Below, piece after piece: positions 9,650-22,100 of a stretch of DNA of 64,000 nt. The stretch comes from Blasia pusilla (taxonomy: Eukaryota > Marchantiophyta > Marchantiopsida > Blasiales): the NCBI GenBank assembly GCA_050084515.1, contig CM114272.1, forward strand, positions 53,568,001 through 53,632,000. Direction: 5' to 3'. Both the position numbers and the translations under genes were made by a program. How positions within the stretch are numbered: the stretch's first letter is position 1; the number at the start of each line of letters is the position of its first letter. The notes beneath the pieces were generated by a model. The model was not told the DNA's origin. It was given only the letters and a program-made list of their open reading frames with translations, and did not search any database.

Positions 9650-10705
9650 TTAGTGTGTGTCTAGCAGTGTTGGACGCGGCGTTCCACTCTCGCCTAGTGT
9701 CAATTGCAGTTGCACGCCATGATGCTCTCTCTTCTGGTGTCTTATGCTTTCAATTGCGAACGGTGCGCTACTGTCTTGCTGTGTCTAGTAGCATTGTACG
9801 CGGCGCTCTTCTCTCGTCTGGTATCGATTACAATTGCACGCCATGATGCTCTCTCTTCTGGTGTCCAATAGAATTACACGCAATGATCCGCTCTCTTATG
9901 CTTTCAATTGCAATTGCAATTGCACGCGGTGTTCTCTTCTCTTCTGGTGTTTGTTAGCATTGCATAGAGCGCTCCCCTCTCGTCCGGTGTCAATTACAAT
10001 TGCACGCCATGATCCCCCCTCTTTTACGCTGTCAATTACAGTTGCACGTCATGATCCGCTCTCTTATGCTTTCAATTGCAATTGCACGCGGCGCTCTCTT
10101 CACGTCTGGTGTCTATTAGCATTGCACACGGCGTTCCCCTCTCGTCCGGTGTCAATTAAAATTGCACGTCATTATCCCCTCTCTTATGGTGTCCAATAGA
10201 ATTGCACGCAATTCTCCCCTCTTGTTCATTCCATTGCGATTGCATGCGGTACTCTCCTCTCAACTGATATCCAGTAGAATTGCACGCGGCGCTCCCCTCT
10301 CGTCCGGTGTCAAATACAATTGCACGCCTTGATCCCCTCTCTTTTTGTGTCCAGTAGAATTGCTCGCAGCGCTCCCCTCTCTTGTGCTTTCAATTGCGAT
10401 TGCATGCGGTACTCTCCTCTCATCTGATATCTATTAGAATTGCACGCGGCGCTGCCCTCTCGTCTGGAGTTAATTACAATTGCACGCAATGCTCCACTCT
10501 TATGTTATCTAGTAGAATGGCACACAACACTCTCCTCTCTTCTGGTTTCAATTGCAATTGCACGCAGTACTCTTCTCTCGCTTGGTGTCTAGTAGAATTG
10601 CACGCAAAGCTCCTCTCTTCTGTTGTCTAGCGGAATTGTTTGCAATACTCCCCTTTCTTCTGGTTTAATTTGCAATTGCACGCGGCACTCCTCTCTCTTC
10701 TGTTG
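9650..10705. repeat. 40-bp minisatellite, about 26 units
   Basis: The core ATTGCACGC or a near variant recurs at 9671, 9711, 9754, 9793, 9833, 9874, then roughly every 39-42 bp to 10677. The rest of each unit is a pyrimidine-rich CTCCCCTCTC segment and a GTGTCAATTACA or GTCTAGTAGA segment. These last two forms often alternate, hinting at an 80-bp higher-order unit. Open frames across it are by-products of the repeat. It lies at the border between the retroelement nest and the CpG-rich gene region. Confidence 0.9.
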
Positions 10706-11631
10706 GCGTAGACTGTTTGTGTGAACTGCTGAGTTTCATGCGCACACATTTCCCTTCCCACTGTTCTGTACATCGGATGTCGATGGAGTAATAAATAGTA
10801 ATGAGTTCTCATTCTGCTGGAATTGCCGGCTCCCGCTTTTGAGGTGAGGGTACTCTCGTGCGCTCTCGGATTCATTTGCAGACGGAGTGTCTCATGGAGT
10901 CTCTCGTGGGGGAGGCGTCAGATGTGCTTGCTTGGATGTGGAACGGATGAATTCAAGGAATGAAGAAAATTCATGTTTGGGGTGTTCATGGAGACTCTGT
11001 TCGGCCGCCGGTGGAGTGGGGGGTATTTCGTCGTGGAATCTTGAGGATGAGAGGAGGGAGTTTCGCTCAAAAGTGCCGTTCTCTGCTCTTACGTCTCCGC
11101 TTCAGAGCTGAGGAATTGACCGCAGCGAAGGGAGACGAGAATTCGGTGGTGCGGATGATTGAGGCGCCTTTGCATGTGTGATCGATGGAGCTCTCATTCG
11201 CATCAGGAAGCTATGGATTTCATGACACAAATCGTTTCGCTGTCTGGTCCCATCGCTGCAGTGGTTTTGGAGCTAGCTCTACACTCGGCACTGCTCCATG
11301 TTCAATCCACCAAGCGAGCATATCATTACGACAATAGAATCTCCACAATAACCTAAGCCCGGAAACAGATCCATGTAGTCCCGCCCGCATTTCCTCTAAA
11401 GACACGGGAACAGGAGGTTGTTATAGTTAAAGGAACAGGAAGAGCAGCTCTACCGTGAGGCTCCGCGGCGTGGACGAACATTACGCTTTGAGTCCATTCT
11501 CCGCACATCAACGGAAGCTTGAAGCTATGAATGGTAATACTCCTAAAAGTTCAAATTACGGGAGGAGAGGGTGTTAGAGATTCATTCGTTGGTGTGCAAG
11601 GATTACGCGCTGGAAACGTCCAAGGAAACAT
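10706..11631. other. CpG-rich low-copy DNA, no recognised gene
   Basis: Base composition changes to GC-rich with many CpG. Short open frames on both strands (for example 10887-11111 plus) match no family I know. It is downstream of the SOSS-B-like gene and may hold its 3' untranslated region. Confidence 0.4.
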
Positions 11632-12186
11632 CTAGAGCTGTTTGTGAAAGATCCGTGAACCCCTTCTCCCGTGGGACCAGAATTTGGTGGGGGAGGGGGA
11701 GGGGGAGGATGGCGGCGGATGGCGTGGAGTGAGCAATTTGGAGTTGGAGGGATGCGGAATCCACTGCATCTTGCTCATGTTGGGATTCTCCACAAATACC
11801 ATGGTGAAGTGGCCGATCTTCTCCAGCGATCCCTTGGGCCCTGCTCGCAGAACCATGTTGTGGTTGTGGTTGTGGTATGAAAAGGTCCCGTTGCTGAGAC
11901 GGATGATGTCGCTTGGCTGGAACGCGTCGCACTCGGATCCACAAAGCTGTAGATGCGCGGCTGCAGTCGCATCAGCCACTAGCGCTACGCACGCCATTTG
12001 CCCCGCAGCTTCATTCACTCGTGATGCCTGTCCCTTCTCCAAAATTATGAATGTCGTGCTCACATTGCTGTCCACCGACGGCCTCAACTCGCACAGTTTC
12101 AATCCTCCTCCTCTTCCTCCCCCTCCCCCTCCCTCCGCGACTGCTGAAGACGATGATAAGCATTGCTGCTGCGAACGCTGCAGCAT
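11632..12186 (-). CDS. SOSS complex subunit B-like single-stranded DNA-binding protein
   Basis: 184 codons in one exon. The start is placed at the ATG at 12186; the frame is open further upstream, but only with non-ATG codons nearby. Residues 1-28 are Gln/Ser/Gly-rich. Residues about 29-145 form a single OB fold like SOSSB1/NABP: STTFIILEKG, LVADATAAAHLQL, GSECDAFQPSDIIRLSNG, and a last strand EKIGHFTMVFVENPNMS. The tail is Pro/Ser-rich and basic. In animals this family binds single-stranded DNA at breaks and supports ATM signalling and repair in the nucleus; the plant role is inferred by homology. CpG content is high and no frameshift is seen. A long antisense frame at 11684-12250 is only its shadow. 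Confidence 0.8.
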   Translation of the reverse strand: MLQRSQQQCLSSSSAVAEGGGGGGRGGGLKLCELRPSVDSNVSTTFIILEKGQASRVNEAAGQMACVALVADATAAAHLQLCGSECDAFQPSDIIRLSNGTFSYHNHNHNMVLRAGPKGSLEKIGHFTMVFVENPNMSKMQWIPHPSNSKLLTPRHPPPSSPSPSPTKFWSHGRRGSRIFHKQL

Positions 12187-12693
12187 TCTCTCTCTCTCTC
12201 TCTGTGCCTCTGCCTCTCGAAATCTCAATCTCAAAATCAGAAATTTGTAAATTTGTGAACCTTTTGCGCCGCCATCACTTCATCGCAATGAACGAGAGCT
12301 TCGTTGCAACGCGATCTCTGTCTCCTGTGTCTGCGATCTCCAACAGCGCTCGGAAGGAGACTGACGGGTAAAGAAGTGCGCGCGAGGTTTACCCCTCGCA
12401 TCTCTCCTCCGGCTGCCTTGCCTCTGCAGGAGATCGTGGGCAAGAGCCACCGGACACCATGAGATCACGGCCTTTTCTGTAAACCCTTCGTCCTGATTGC
12501 CTACCTTTCTGTTACAATCTCGTCGCCAAGAATTGGACTCTCCCTCCCTTCGCTTCTTTCCATGGAACGCTCTCGAGTAATGTTGTATCTAGTGCGGAAT
12601 GTTCACCACAACAATCAAACATCATAAACCCCATTCATTTCCGTCGCTGCACACGTCGGGAGATCTCGCTCTGCGACGCACGCCGTAGGTCTC

Positions 12694-13101
12694 TCACATG
12701 CCGTAGGCAGCCAGCATGTAGTTGCAGCATCTGCTGGAGGACTGCTTCGCGCCCGACGTCTCATCCGTGAATTTCGCGCCACCGCCATCGCTCTCGTCAG
12801 CGGTGTACCGCACCTTCTTATGCATCCGATCGAAGGAGAAGTAAAGCTCGCTCTCCGCCTGCTGCGGCTGGAAGTACGACATGAACGGCAAATCCTCGCT
12901 CCGGATGATAACGCTGCTACTGCTGCTGCTGCCGCCGCCGCCGCCTGCTGCTGCTTGGGAAGATTGCAGAGTTCCGGAGACGGAGAATGTGGCAGCGGTC
13001 GCGGCCGAGCTCGCACTGCCGTCGTCGCCGTGTGCTCGTTTCCCACGTCTTTTCGATGCCTTCTCCCCTGCGAGCCATACAAGCGCACATGCCAAGAACA
13101 T
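12694..13101 (-). CDS. Hypothetical small protein with possible signal peptide
   Basis: ATG at 13101, stop at 12694, 135 codons. The first residues MFLACALVWLAGE are hydrophobic, then comes a basic KRRGKR stretch, a low-complexity Ala/Gly/Ser region coded by a GCC/CTG-rich trinucleotide repeat (about 12905-12960), and a more complex C-terminal half (LPFMSYFQPQQAESELYFSF, DRMHKKVRY) ending SSRCCNYMLAAYGM. I do not recognise the family. The hydrophobic start followed by a dibasic site would suit a secreted peptide precursor, but this rests on composition only. Overlapping frames (12615-13088 minus, 12820-13155 plus) are less protein-like. It could be chance coding in CpG-rich DNA. Confidence 0.4.
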   Translation of the reverse strand: MFLACALVWLAGEKASKRRGKRAHGDDGSASSAATAATFSVSGTLQSSQAAAGGGGGSSSSSSVIIRSEDLPFMSYFQPQQAESELYFSFDRMHKKVRYTADESDGGGAKFTDETSGAKQSSSRCCNYMLAAYGM

Positions 13102-13644
13102 CAGAGTGAGGGACAGGAACTGACAGTTACTTCAGAGCGGCCGGATCCGAACTGACGCGACGAGACGCCATGTGAACTCGTCTGCGCATAGACGAGAGAT
13201 TTCGCTCACTCGAGATCCGTCGTCGCAGAATGAGGCGAGACCAGATGTGGTCGTAATGTAAGCTAGCGTTACGTACTCATCACTCCATCAATCGGACAAT
13301 CTTACTAACAGTCTCCCGTGCCTTTCTCTTGGCTGGCGTATGCATTTGCTGTGGTTTTGGAGGTGTGCAGGAAGAGGAATACTTTAAATCTGTCGTTTCA
13401 TGTTTCGTGCAAGCGCCATCTCTCTCTCCGTCTTTCTGTATCTGGTGCCCGCGCACTCGGGAGTCCCTGTGACGGAAGATGTGACATTCAGCAATTCGAG
13501 ACTTGATTCGGCCATCGGCCATGTCTGGGATAATCTGAAAGGATCGTGAAATCCCCACTGCCTGAGGTCCATAAACAAGCTTCTGCGGGCAAAATGTCTT
13601 GGTGCCGTCATACGATGGATGCGTACTACAGCAGTTAGACGAAG

Positions 13645-13734
13645 GATGAATCCGTCAGGCCATGGGCATAAGCTGGCATAGTAACAGAACGCTCGCCTTC
13701 ACGATGAGTCCGTCAGGCCATGGGGCGAAGCTGG
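13645..13734. repeat. 32-bp direct repeat, spacing 58 bp
   Basis: GATGAATCCGTCAGGCCATG at 13645 and GATGAGTCCGTCAGGCCATG at 13703, each followed by GG and then AAGCTGG a few bases later. The copies differ at a few sites. Confidence 0.8.
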
Positions 13735-15926
13735 TGTTGAAGCACCGAGGTCCGGCAGATTTCTAAAAGACGTATTCGACGAAATCTTACCTTCAGAATT
13801 GAGCTAGATCTAAGCGAGATAAGCACTCAGTGAATAGAATTTCGAGAATCGCGGAGGCCGCGTATCTGATTTCTTGCCTGAAACGTGACGTCGATTGGTG
13901 TAGGAGGGAGGAGTCCCGGACGGAGTTCCCAAGTGGAAGCACAAAATTGACGGTGGGGCATTTTCCTCAAGTGCGCAAGATCTGCTACTGGAGAAGGGTC
14001 GCGAGTGCGGTAGTGAGGGCAATAGAAGTCCACAAGTCCAGAGGCGAAGCTCGTCTTAGTAGCCCGCCGCTTCTCCACCAGTTTTGTGAATCTCTTCCAC
14101 TTTAGCAATTTTCTTCTCTTCTTTCCATGACAATCCCCGATCTCTCGATCTCTCAATGACAGTCGCGAGGGTCACCAGCCCAGCTCGTGCCCAAGAGAAA
14201 GAGGGGCCTTTAGTGCGTTTCAGAATCAGTAGCGCAGGTCAGGGCATGAAAGAGTCTTCCAACCCCAAATCCCCACACCCTTTCTTCGCTCGGAAATCTG
14301 CATTGGAAGGATGGTCTGCACTTCCAGCTCGGAGAAGGGTGACGTGTGTGCTAGTACTAACGCAATAACAGCGACCTCAGAGGGCCTGGGTTTATGGGTT
14401 CAGTAAATGGTTATAACATAGTGGTACTCAGTTCCTGACCAAAACTCAATCCGCACCCTCCAGTTTAGTAGCATGCGGATGAGATATAGATATGGAAGAA
14501 TAAGCTTTCAACACAAGGGATGGTAACGGACAAGTCTGCGTAAAAGTCGAGTGACTGAGTGACTCTGAGGGCTTAAATAGAGAGACAGTAGTAGCCTATA
14601 AACATACCTCCACTTTCGAGAGCTTACCGTGACAGTCAGGAAACACTAGAATCTCTCCTGCCAGTACGACTCTGCAGAGTGTCGCCAGGTTTTGCATACA
14701 TTTGGCCTCTCGTTTGAATGGCCAGCTCCAGCAGCTTGTGAGAGCATTACCCGACCCAGATTGGACCAAGTGTTATGAGGTATTGCCCTAAACGGCCAAG
14801 CCAGCACCAACCACGTCAACCTGCATACTTTGCCTGCTCACCGACATCCATCACAGCGCAACCTAGATAAAGGGCAAGGAGCACAAGGGAGTATACAGAA
14901 ATGATTCTTGATTGGAATGTTAGCGAACCTGCATCCATCTACGTCCAAATTAAACAACTCCTAAGCTATCATTCTTCTGGTAAGCTTTTGCCAACCCTCT
15001 AGCTATGTACACTGCGGCGAGGGGCTACGTGCAGTCACTCGTGAAAGCAAAAGCAACAGCAGCAGCAGAATTGAGAAATTGGGTTTACAGGTACTCGTCT
15101 GATTCTACGATCTTCGCAGTAACGGATTGGGATTGGGATTTGTCTTCTAATCCGTACAAGAGCTGCTTTATTACATCTGTGCGCTTGAGGAATAAAGGTG
15201 GAAATCGCACCATCAGCGATCAAAAGGAATATGCCTTATTAAGCTACTGCTCTGTTCTCGCTACTTGCTCAAGGAATGGTCACTCGCACAGATAGTAAAA
15301 CACATGCAAGGAAAACGAGGTTTCTGAAGCAAGCGGTCCTGCGATGTGAGGATGCTAGGACCTCGTATGCTCAGTCCCCGGGCATCAATCAGTGGACACG
15401 CCTATGCTTATCCTCAGGACAGCTATACACAGGTGCTCATGACATTTATAGTGAGGAGAGGAGAAGGGGCCATCCAATTTATCCAGCAATTAAGCCACCC
15501 AGGCAATCCAGCAGTCACCCCACATCGACACTGCATTCAGAATTCAACGTTAAGAAACTTCCCCTGCTCTCAACGTTTCAAAAGGAGCCGAGATCTTGTT
15601 GACGGCGAAGATACCCTCAAGAGCCAGTTCCTACCCCAAAACAAAATACCTCGGTTGTCCATGCATTGTCAACTTCAAGTCCGTTTTCTGTCAGAAGGAA
15701 GCATTATTTATCTTCCATAACCGTCACCATCTCTGAAAGGCAAGGGACAGAAATATGGGGCGTGGAGAGAAGGGAACAAAAGACTACAAGCGGATTTCAA
15801 ACAAAATTCTTCCGTTTTGATTTCTCTCGTGAACATTCATGAAATCTTTGCTTCTTGAGCCGTCTTCAGACTTCTCTGTTTCAAACCGGACTCTAGAAAT
15901 CTCAAGAGACGCTGAGATGAAAGTGC

Positions 15927-15961
15927 TCGAATGGATATGAGGAGTCCTCATATCCATTCGA
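15927..15961. repeat. Near-perfect palindrome, 17-bp arms, 1-bp centre
   Basis: The left arm begins TCGAATGGATATGAGGA (15927-15943), the centre is G (15944), and the right arm is the exact reverse complement (15945-15961). It lies about 220 bp beyond the kinase stop codon. Confidence 0.85.
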
Positions 15962-16183
15962 ATTCTGGTAGAATTGAGTTAGACCAGAACCAGAAAAAGC
16001 AGGCTTCACTGACTAATAACTTATCATGGAACAACTCACCAGAATGGCCATACTGCCACATGAGATGGGAAAAACTACTTTTTTGTGTTTTCTATTGATG
16101 GCAGCGGTTTCTACTGAAAGAATATATCAGATAACTCTATCCTGTACAGAAAAAATTAGAAATTTACAATGGGATCCTTTCTT

Positions 16184-19100
16184 TTAAACAGCCCGCAAAC
16201 AAACTCTCTTTCGATGAGGAAGCTCACCTTGTGCATGAACCTCCCTAAGACGTGGTGACCGCCGCGGTAAGTTCTCAGCAACTGGTTGCAAGTCATATTC
16301 CCCAACAGGAGCCTTTTGCTTGGCTATTCTAGTGGACGTTCTGCTGCTAACAGTTAAGGGGATCGAGTTCAACTCAATGCGAAGGGATCCCTGCTTGATG
16401 ATTGTCTTCCTTCTAGCAGTTTTTTTCTTTGCAGGTTCTTGGGCTCCACCACTATCACAGCCTTCTGCAGTCTTATTTATCTCCAAAACCAGTGAGAGTG
16501 CTTCAGCAGCATCAGTTCCATGTTGGCAGTCTAGTTTCAGGTCGGTGGTTCGATTATTTGGTTGAGCCATTTTTGCATCACCAACTGCTGACACTGCATA
16601 AATTGATGGACCAGGAAAAAGCTGTAGGGGGGGTGAAGGATTGTTGGAAACCCCCTCAATTGGTGCTTTTGCAACCGTCTGGCGTGCCTTAAAATGTTCT
16701 TGTTGTCTTTCAACCTCCCTCTGCAGGAGCCATTCCAATGTTTGTCTACCACCGTCTGACTGGCACATCGAGTTCTCCAACTCTCTCTGCTTCCACCACA
16801 TAGCACGACGAAATCAATCAATTCACCACAACCGAATTTCCTTCACTCTACTTTCTCGGCTGATTGGGTCAAATAGATCTTCCTCAAAATAAATTGCTCT
16901 TTTTCACTGAACCCTTCCAAACCCTCCTCATTTTTTCATCAGATTGAAGAGTGTTCTCACCTCGAGGAGCCCCAGAGCAACTGCAGGATCATTGATTGCC
17001 CATACTGGATCCTCAGGAAGGGCTGACGGTGCATCTTCGAAAATTAATGGTGGCACATCTTGGGGTTGTTGGAGGGTTTTAAACTGCAAATATGTAATGC
17101 AACAAATAACAAAACTGTCAGTGGTGTAGTAGTAGCGGACCAAACAACAAAACCCAACCATGGATGACACTTTGTTTGTCTCTGAATAATCAAGTAGTCC
17201 TGCAACATTGGCATCTTCTCAGAGGCTTGACTCCAGACACAAGATCAATTGCCCTATGTCTACTAGTCAGACCAGCCAGCCATCCATGATACATTTCTGA
17301 GCTTGCCCTGAATCCCATCCTTTACTAGGTGTATAAAAACCACTGGATTCTTGTTACAATTGGGGGGGGGATAGGGGTGTACTCTGACTGCTTAAGTAAA
17401 CGGTACTCACAGTACCTTAAAAACAATGATAAGATCACAATGAACCTGTTACAACTTCCATGTGTGTGCAATGTCCACTTGTATCAACAGGAAACACTTA
17501 CGTCCGCCAACAGGTGTCTTCACTGCTTTGCTCACTTCTCAAACAAATGAGACACAATTATTTTTAAAAAAATTATGTCATTTCTTAACTCAATAGGCTT
17601 CCATATACAGAGAACTCACATAGGTATGTGCAAGAGCTTCTTCTGCTGTGCAACGGCGGGCAGGATCAAAGGCTAGCATTCTTGAAAGAAGATCCAATGC
17701 CTCTTCATCAATACACCCTGTCAGATTGGCTATCATATTTCCAGCCTGCCATTAACAGGATAAACCACTATGAGCTATGGAAGCATCCCACCATTGTTGC
17801 AACAGATATTTTAAACTTGACTTCCTTAACCAAATCTCATACCCACTTTTGGTGAGTACCATAGAAGTCTCACACAACTTGACACACAAATTTTGCATAT
17901 GAGGTCATGAGATGGTGTGACATACTCTTCCAGGCACTTGCTTCAGGTAAGATCGCCATGATTCACTAGGAACGCTTTCAATGTCCCTCCAACAAGGTGT
18001 ACCGATCACATCAAAAATCACGTCCAGCTGCAGATATGGATGACTCCGTGAATGTCAGAGATAAGGCTCTGCACTGAAATGCAAGATATGATGAATCTGA
18101 TAGCACTTGTATAAGTAGGCTGTCAACATCATTACATTTTTTCATCTAGTGGTAGATGAAGAGGTCGTGATTGACACGACAGAATCACAATATGGAAAAA
18201 TTCATGCATGACCAAGTTCTCTGTGGATACTTGAAACATTCCAGCAACCTTTTGTAGCAGAATGGTACCCTGTATGATCTAGCAGGATCTCCACTGAGCA
18301 TATGATCTTAATGAAGCTTCCACAGGTATTTTAGATACCTGTTCAGAAAGTTTTGAGCTACCATCATCTGCATACAATTCTCCTCCCAAAGGTGTATTTG
18401 GTTCTCCCCTGAAAGATTGACCACTTCACTCATCACAAGCATGTTCTGAGTGACATAGAAAGAAGAATCTGACTTTAGAACACTTGCTTTTACTTACCCC
18501 AAGAATCTGGAACTTTAAAGCAACACCCTTCTCTGCTTTTCCTCATGTGACTTTACTCTCTCATTTTCAGGATAACGAGAAAACAAAAAAGCCTTGGCAA
18601 AGGCTGCTGGACTTCCAGACCGAAGTGCCAGAGATCAAAAATCTCGTCTTTCTCATGTCAAGAACCCTTTTCATGGACTGAAACTTTAAGGAAAGCCTGA
18701 TCAGACTAAGTAGAAACCTCCTTAGCATTCCCATCCTTGGCTACAAAACTGTGGGACCATAAGAATATCCTATCATATAAGAAGAAAAAGAAGGCATCTT
18801 CAACCCTAAACATCGTGACTGACTGACTGTCATTTGTCTGTAAATGTGTCTCAGGGTTTCTTCCCAAATTTCCAAGTTAGGTAGTTTTAGTTACAAATGG
18901 ACTGCAACTGTTCCATTCAGGTTTGGGGCGTGAAAGTGTAAAGCAAGGACAACATACCGCACTCCAAACAGAGGTCGTGCAGGTGGTCCTGTGCGACTTT
19001 GACTGAGTTGGCGAACTAAAAGCTCCTGCAAATGTCAATAGTGTATCATCAAGATTAAGAGCACAGCTTCATACCTGCACTAGAACTTATCATCAATTTC

Positions 19101-22100
19101 CACAGAGTACTGATTCCTTCCCATCGAGTACCAATAGATATTGCTCAACATTTGCCTCAAACTTGTCATTGTATGGACCTCAGATTGCTGAACTACTCAC
19201 CCAAAAGATACACCCAAGGGCCCAGCTGCAGATGGTGCAATTTCAACAAACAAGAATATGGAACAGTCAGTTGAAGACTGCAGTCACGATTTGAGACACT
19301 AACAATGCTAACAACACGAATTTAAATGTTTAAACATAGGATTCCTAGCCAATTTTATATCTTTGATTCTAGCACATCACACAAACTCCAGACTTCATCA
19401 TCTAGCTGTCTGAGGAGACAGTACTTGCTGATGTGAGAAGCCTCACGTGACAAAATGAGGGTTACAATCGACATTCACTCAGCAATGAGTGTACAGCAGT
19501 ATTTGACTGCTGTACACTGTATTTTGCTAAGACAGAAATTAAAACTTTTCTAAGACAGAAATTAGAACTTACATGTCAATAGCCGAAGTATATTGGCCCT
19601 GTGACATGATAACTTCAGGAGCTCTATAACTTGGTGTGACAACCTGATTATCACAGATATCTCAAACAATCAGGACATCCAGGTTCTCCTAAAACAAGGC
19701 AAGGACAAAATTCTAACTATCTCAGCTGCAGATAAACCAAATTGAATGTCAATCTTCTTCACATATGAGCTGAAAAACTCACCGTTTTTGTATATTGTCT
19801 AATTAGAACAGGTTTCCCACTTCTGTTACGCCTTCCAGTTGTTGGTAGTTGTCTAGGCTCCACTGTTGAGCTCTGCATGATGGAAAGAGAGTATTTTACA
19901 TTTCACTCGAAATTCCCTTGTAAACAGAGCTTTAATTCCTTGCCTCCGAACAGCTACTGGAAAACTACACCCCTCTTATGCTGTGGGTTCACTCTTGAAC
20001 TCATTGTGCCTATTGTATCATTTTGATTGCCCTTGGTCGTTCTGCTTCATACATACTAATTTTGAACTTCGAACTTGAGATTGCATGCCATCCGTGAATT
20101 TCCTCTTATTTCTACCCTTACGTCCCCACTAGCACCAATCTGCATACCAGATGTGAGACTGGGATGGGTACAGAGGTAGGAGAAGTAAAGAAAGTGGAGG
20201 GAGACTCTCGCCTATGGTTTGAATGATATCATAGACTGTACTCATTAAGTAGTGCCTGTCGTAGCCTTGCGACCATAGACCCCACGCCCTGGTTGGACGG
20301 TGCTTGAGACTGGGATGGGTGTAGAGAGAGGAAGAAGTGAAGAAGGTACCATATGAGAGGAGGGAGACACTCTCATATAGTGTGAGTGCTGACCAAACAA
20401 CGTGTTCGTGCAGAGCTTCCAAGTGTCAACCAAGAAACTCTTTACCACACCATCTACTTTACCTGATTGGGATCCCCAATAGACATTACTTGCCAGTGCA
20501 GCAGCTTTGGGCAATGAATCAAGGCTACTGAATGTGTTGAACAATTCTGGTGTTACCATCTTAGCAATATCAGCATATGCTCTTGCTCTGTGTGTTGTGA
20601 ATTTTGCGCAGGAGACGATGGGGATGAAACTTGAGGTTCCATCCCCATCGTCACACAAGTCGCAAGAGTTTAGTTCCATTCCCATCCTGCTTTTCTTATG
20701 GTTCAAGGGGATTGCCCCCGTCCTATACTTGAACTTGAGCCGGGTTCCCAAGCAAGGGGTTCCCCGCAAATAGTTCTTCGGTTCTGCCTTTTCGGGATAT
20801 ACCATCAAGAGAGAGAGGTCAGACATTTTCATGGCTTCCTCCATGCTGTTCTGCAGTGAGCGTTTGCCCACTGCATTGGTTATGGTATCCACAAATGCTT
20901 TCTCATCTTGCTCCCACAGTTCAGGCCCTGCTGGGGGCTTGGTTGCTTGCACAATCTCTTGAACCTTTTTCGTCCAAGATTTGGCCTGCTTTACGGGTCT
21001 TCTTTGGGTCCAAGTTTCCCCTTCACCTCTTTAGGATAGCGGTGGGAGTCCATCGTCTCCAACTGCCTCCGCCATTTCAACTTGGCGATGTCACGTCTAT
21101 CCTCCAAGGGTTCCACTCCAAGTTCTGATCTCACACCAACTCTGCCTGTTCGTGAGGAAGCTGACATCTTGCCCCGAAACGCCATCAGCTGCACAGCTTC
21201 AAGCCTGTCTCTTTGTTTGGTGTTAGCATCCCACACTGCTGCCCCATATTCCAGCGAGGGCCGAATGGTAGGCAACATGACAGAGCACTTTACTTCTGAT
21301 GTGATGCTATGGCAGTGCAGGAATCTTGACGGACCGTTCACCTTCTTGTGGCCTTTCTCACTAGTCTTCTTAATGTGGGTATCCCACATGCAGTCTTCTG
21401 AGCATTGAATTCTATGCCCAGATAGGTGTATGTGGGCACACGGGGGATCTCTTGTTCACCCCAGTACCAGTGTTGGTCTTGGTCCTCCTCCTTGCCATTG
21501 AAGATCATCACACCGTACTTCAGTAAATTTGCCTCCATACCCCACATGTCACACCAGATTTTGGTCAGGGAGATCATCTCTTGGAGTTTCTCTCCTGTTT
21601 CCTCTAGGCCACCAAAGTCATCAGCAAACATGAGGGCAACAACAGAGCTGTTGCCCACCCAGATGCCTAGTCCACTATCCTCCATTTCCTCCAATAGGAA
21701 TTCACGAAAATGTTGAAGAGGACGGGGGAGAGCGGGCATCCTTGAGCTACTACTTGCTTGATGTCGAATGTCCCACTCTTGTGGCCATTTACCAGAACTC
21801 TACTCATTGTGTTCTGGTACATCTTCTCCACCACCCTCCACATTTTCCCTCTGAGCCCCGCCTTCCACAAGCTATAAGATAGCCCGTCACGCCATACAGT
21901 GTCGTATGCCTTCTTGAGGTCCAAGAGGAAGCAATAAGTGGGTTTCCCCATTTTTTCCCTACCCTGGATAACCTGACTGAAGGTGAAGATGTGATCCACG
22001 CATCCTCGGGCTTGCCAGAAACCAGCCTGGCCTTCCTTGATGACAGAATTCTCCTCCAGGTACACAGAGATCCTATTGTTAAGTAAACGTCAGAGGAGCT

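Larger units (their letters stand above)
13102..16183. other. Low-copy intergenic region, no recognised gene
   Basis: About 3 kb of moderately GC-rich sequence between two minus-strand genes. Short frames (for example 13830-14105, 15005-15295) show no known domain. It contains a 32-bp direct repeat (13645 and 13703) and a near-perfect palindrome (15927-15961). Part of 15700-16183 is presumably 3' untranslated or flanking sequence of the kinase gene. Confidence 0.5.

Noticed and set aside
9650-10705. CRISPR-like regular array
   Set aside because: Units are contiguous and diverge along their whole length with no unique spacers, so it is a minisatellite in a plant genome.
11684-12250. 188-codon plus-strand ORF
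   Set aside because: It is the complement of the SOSS-B-like OB-fold gene, which has a clear family match.
12615-13088. 157-codon minus-strand ORF rich in Arg/Ala
   Set aside because: Frame-shifted shadow of the 135-codon frame across a trinucleotide repeat; no ATG-linked or domain support.
13645-13734. Hammerhead-ribozyme-like GATGAGTCCGTC ... CGAAGC
   Set aside because: The core CUGAUGA and CGAAAC are not intact and the stems do not pair properly. It is better explained as a plain direct repeat.
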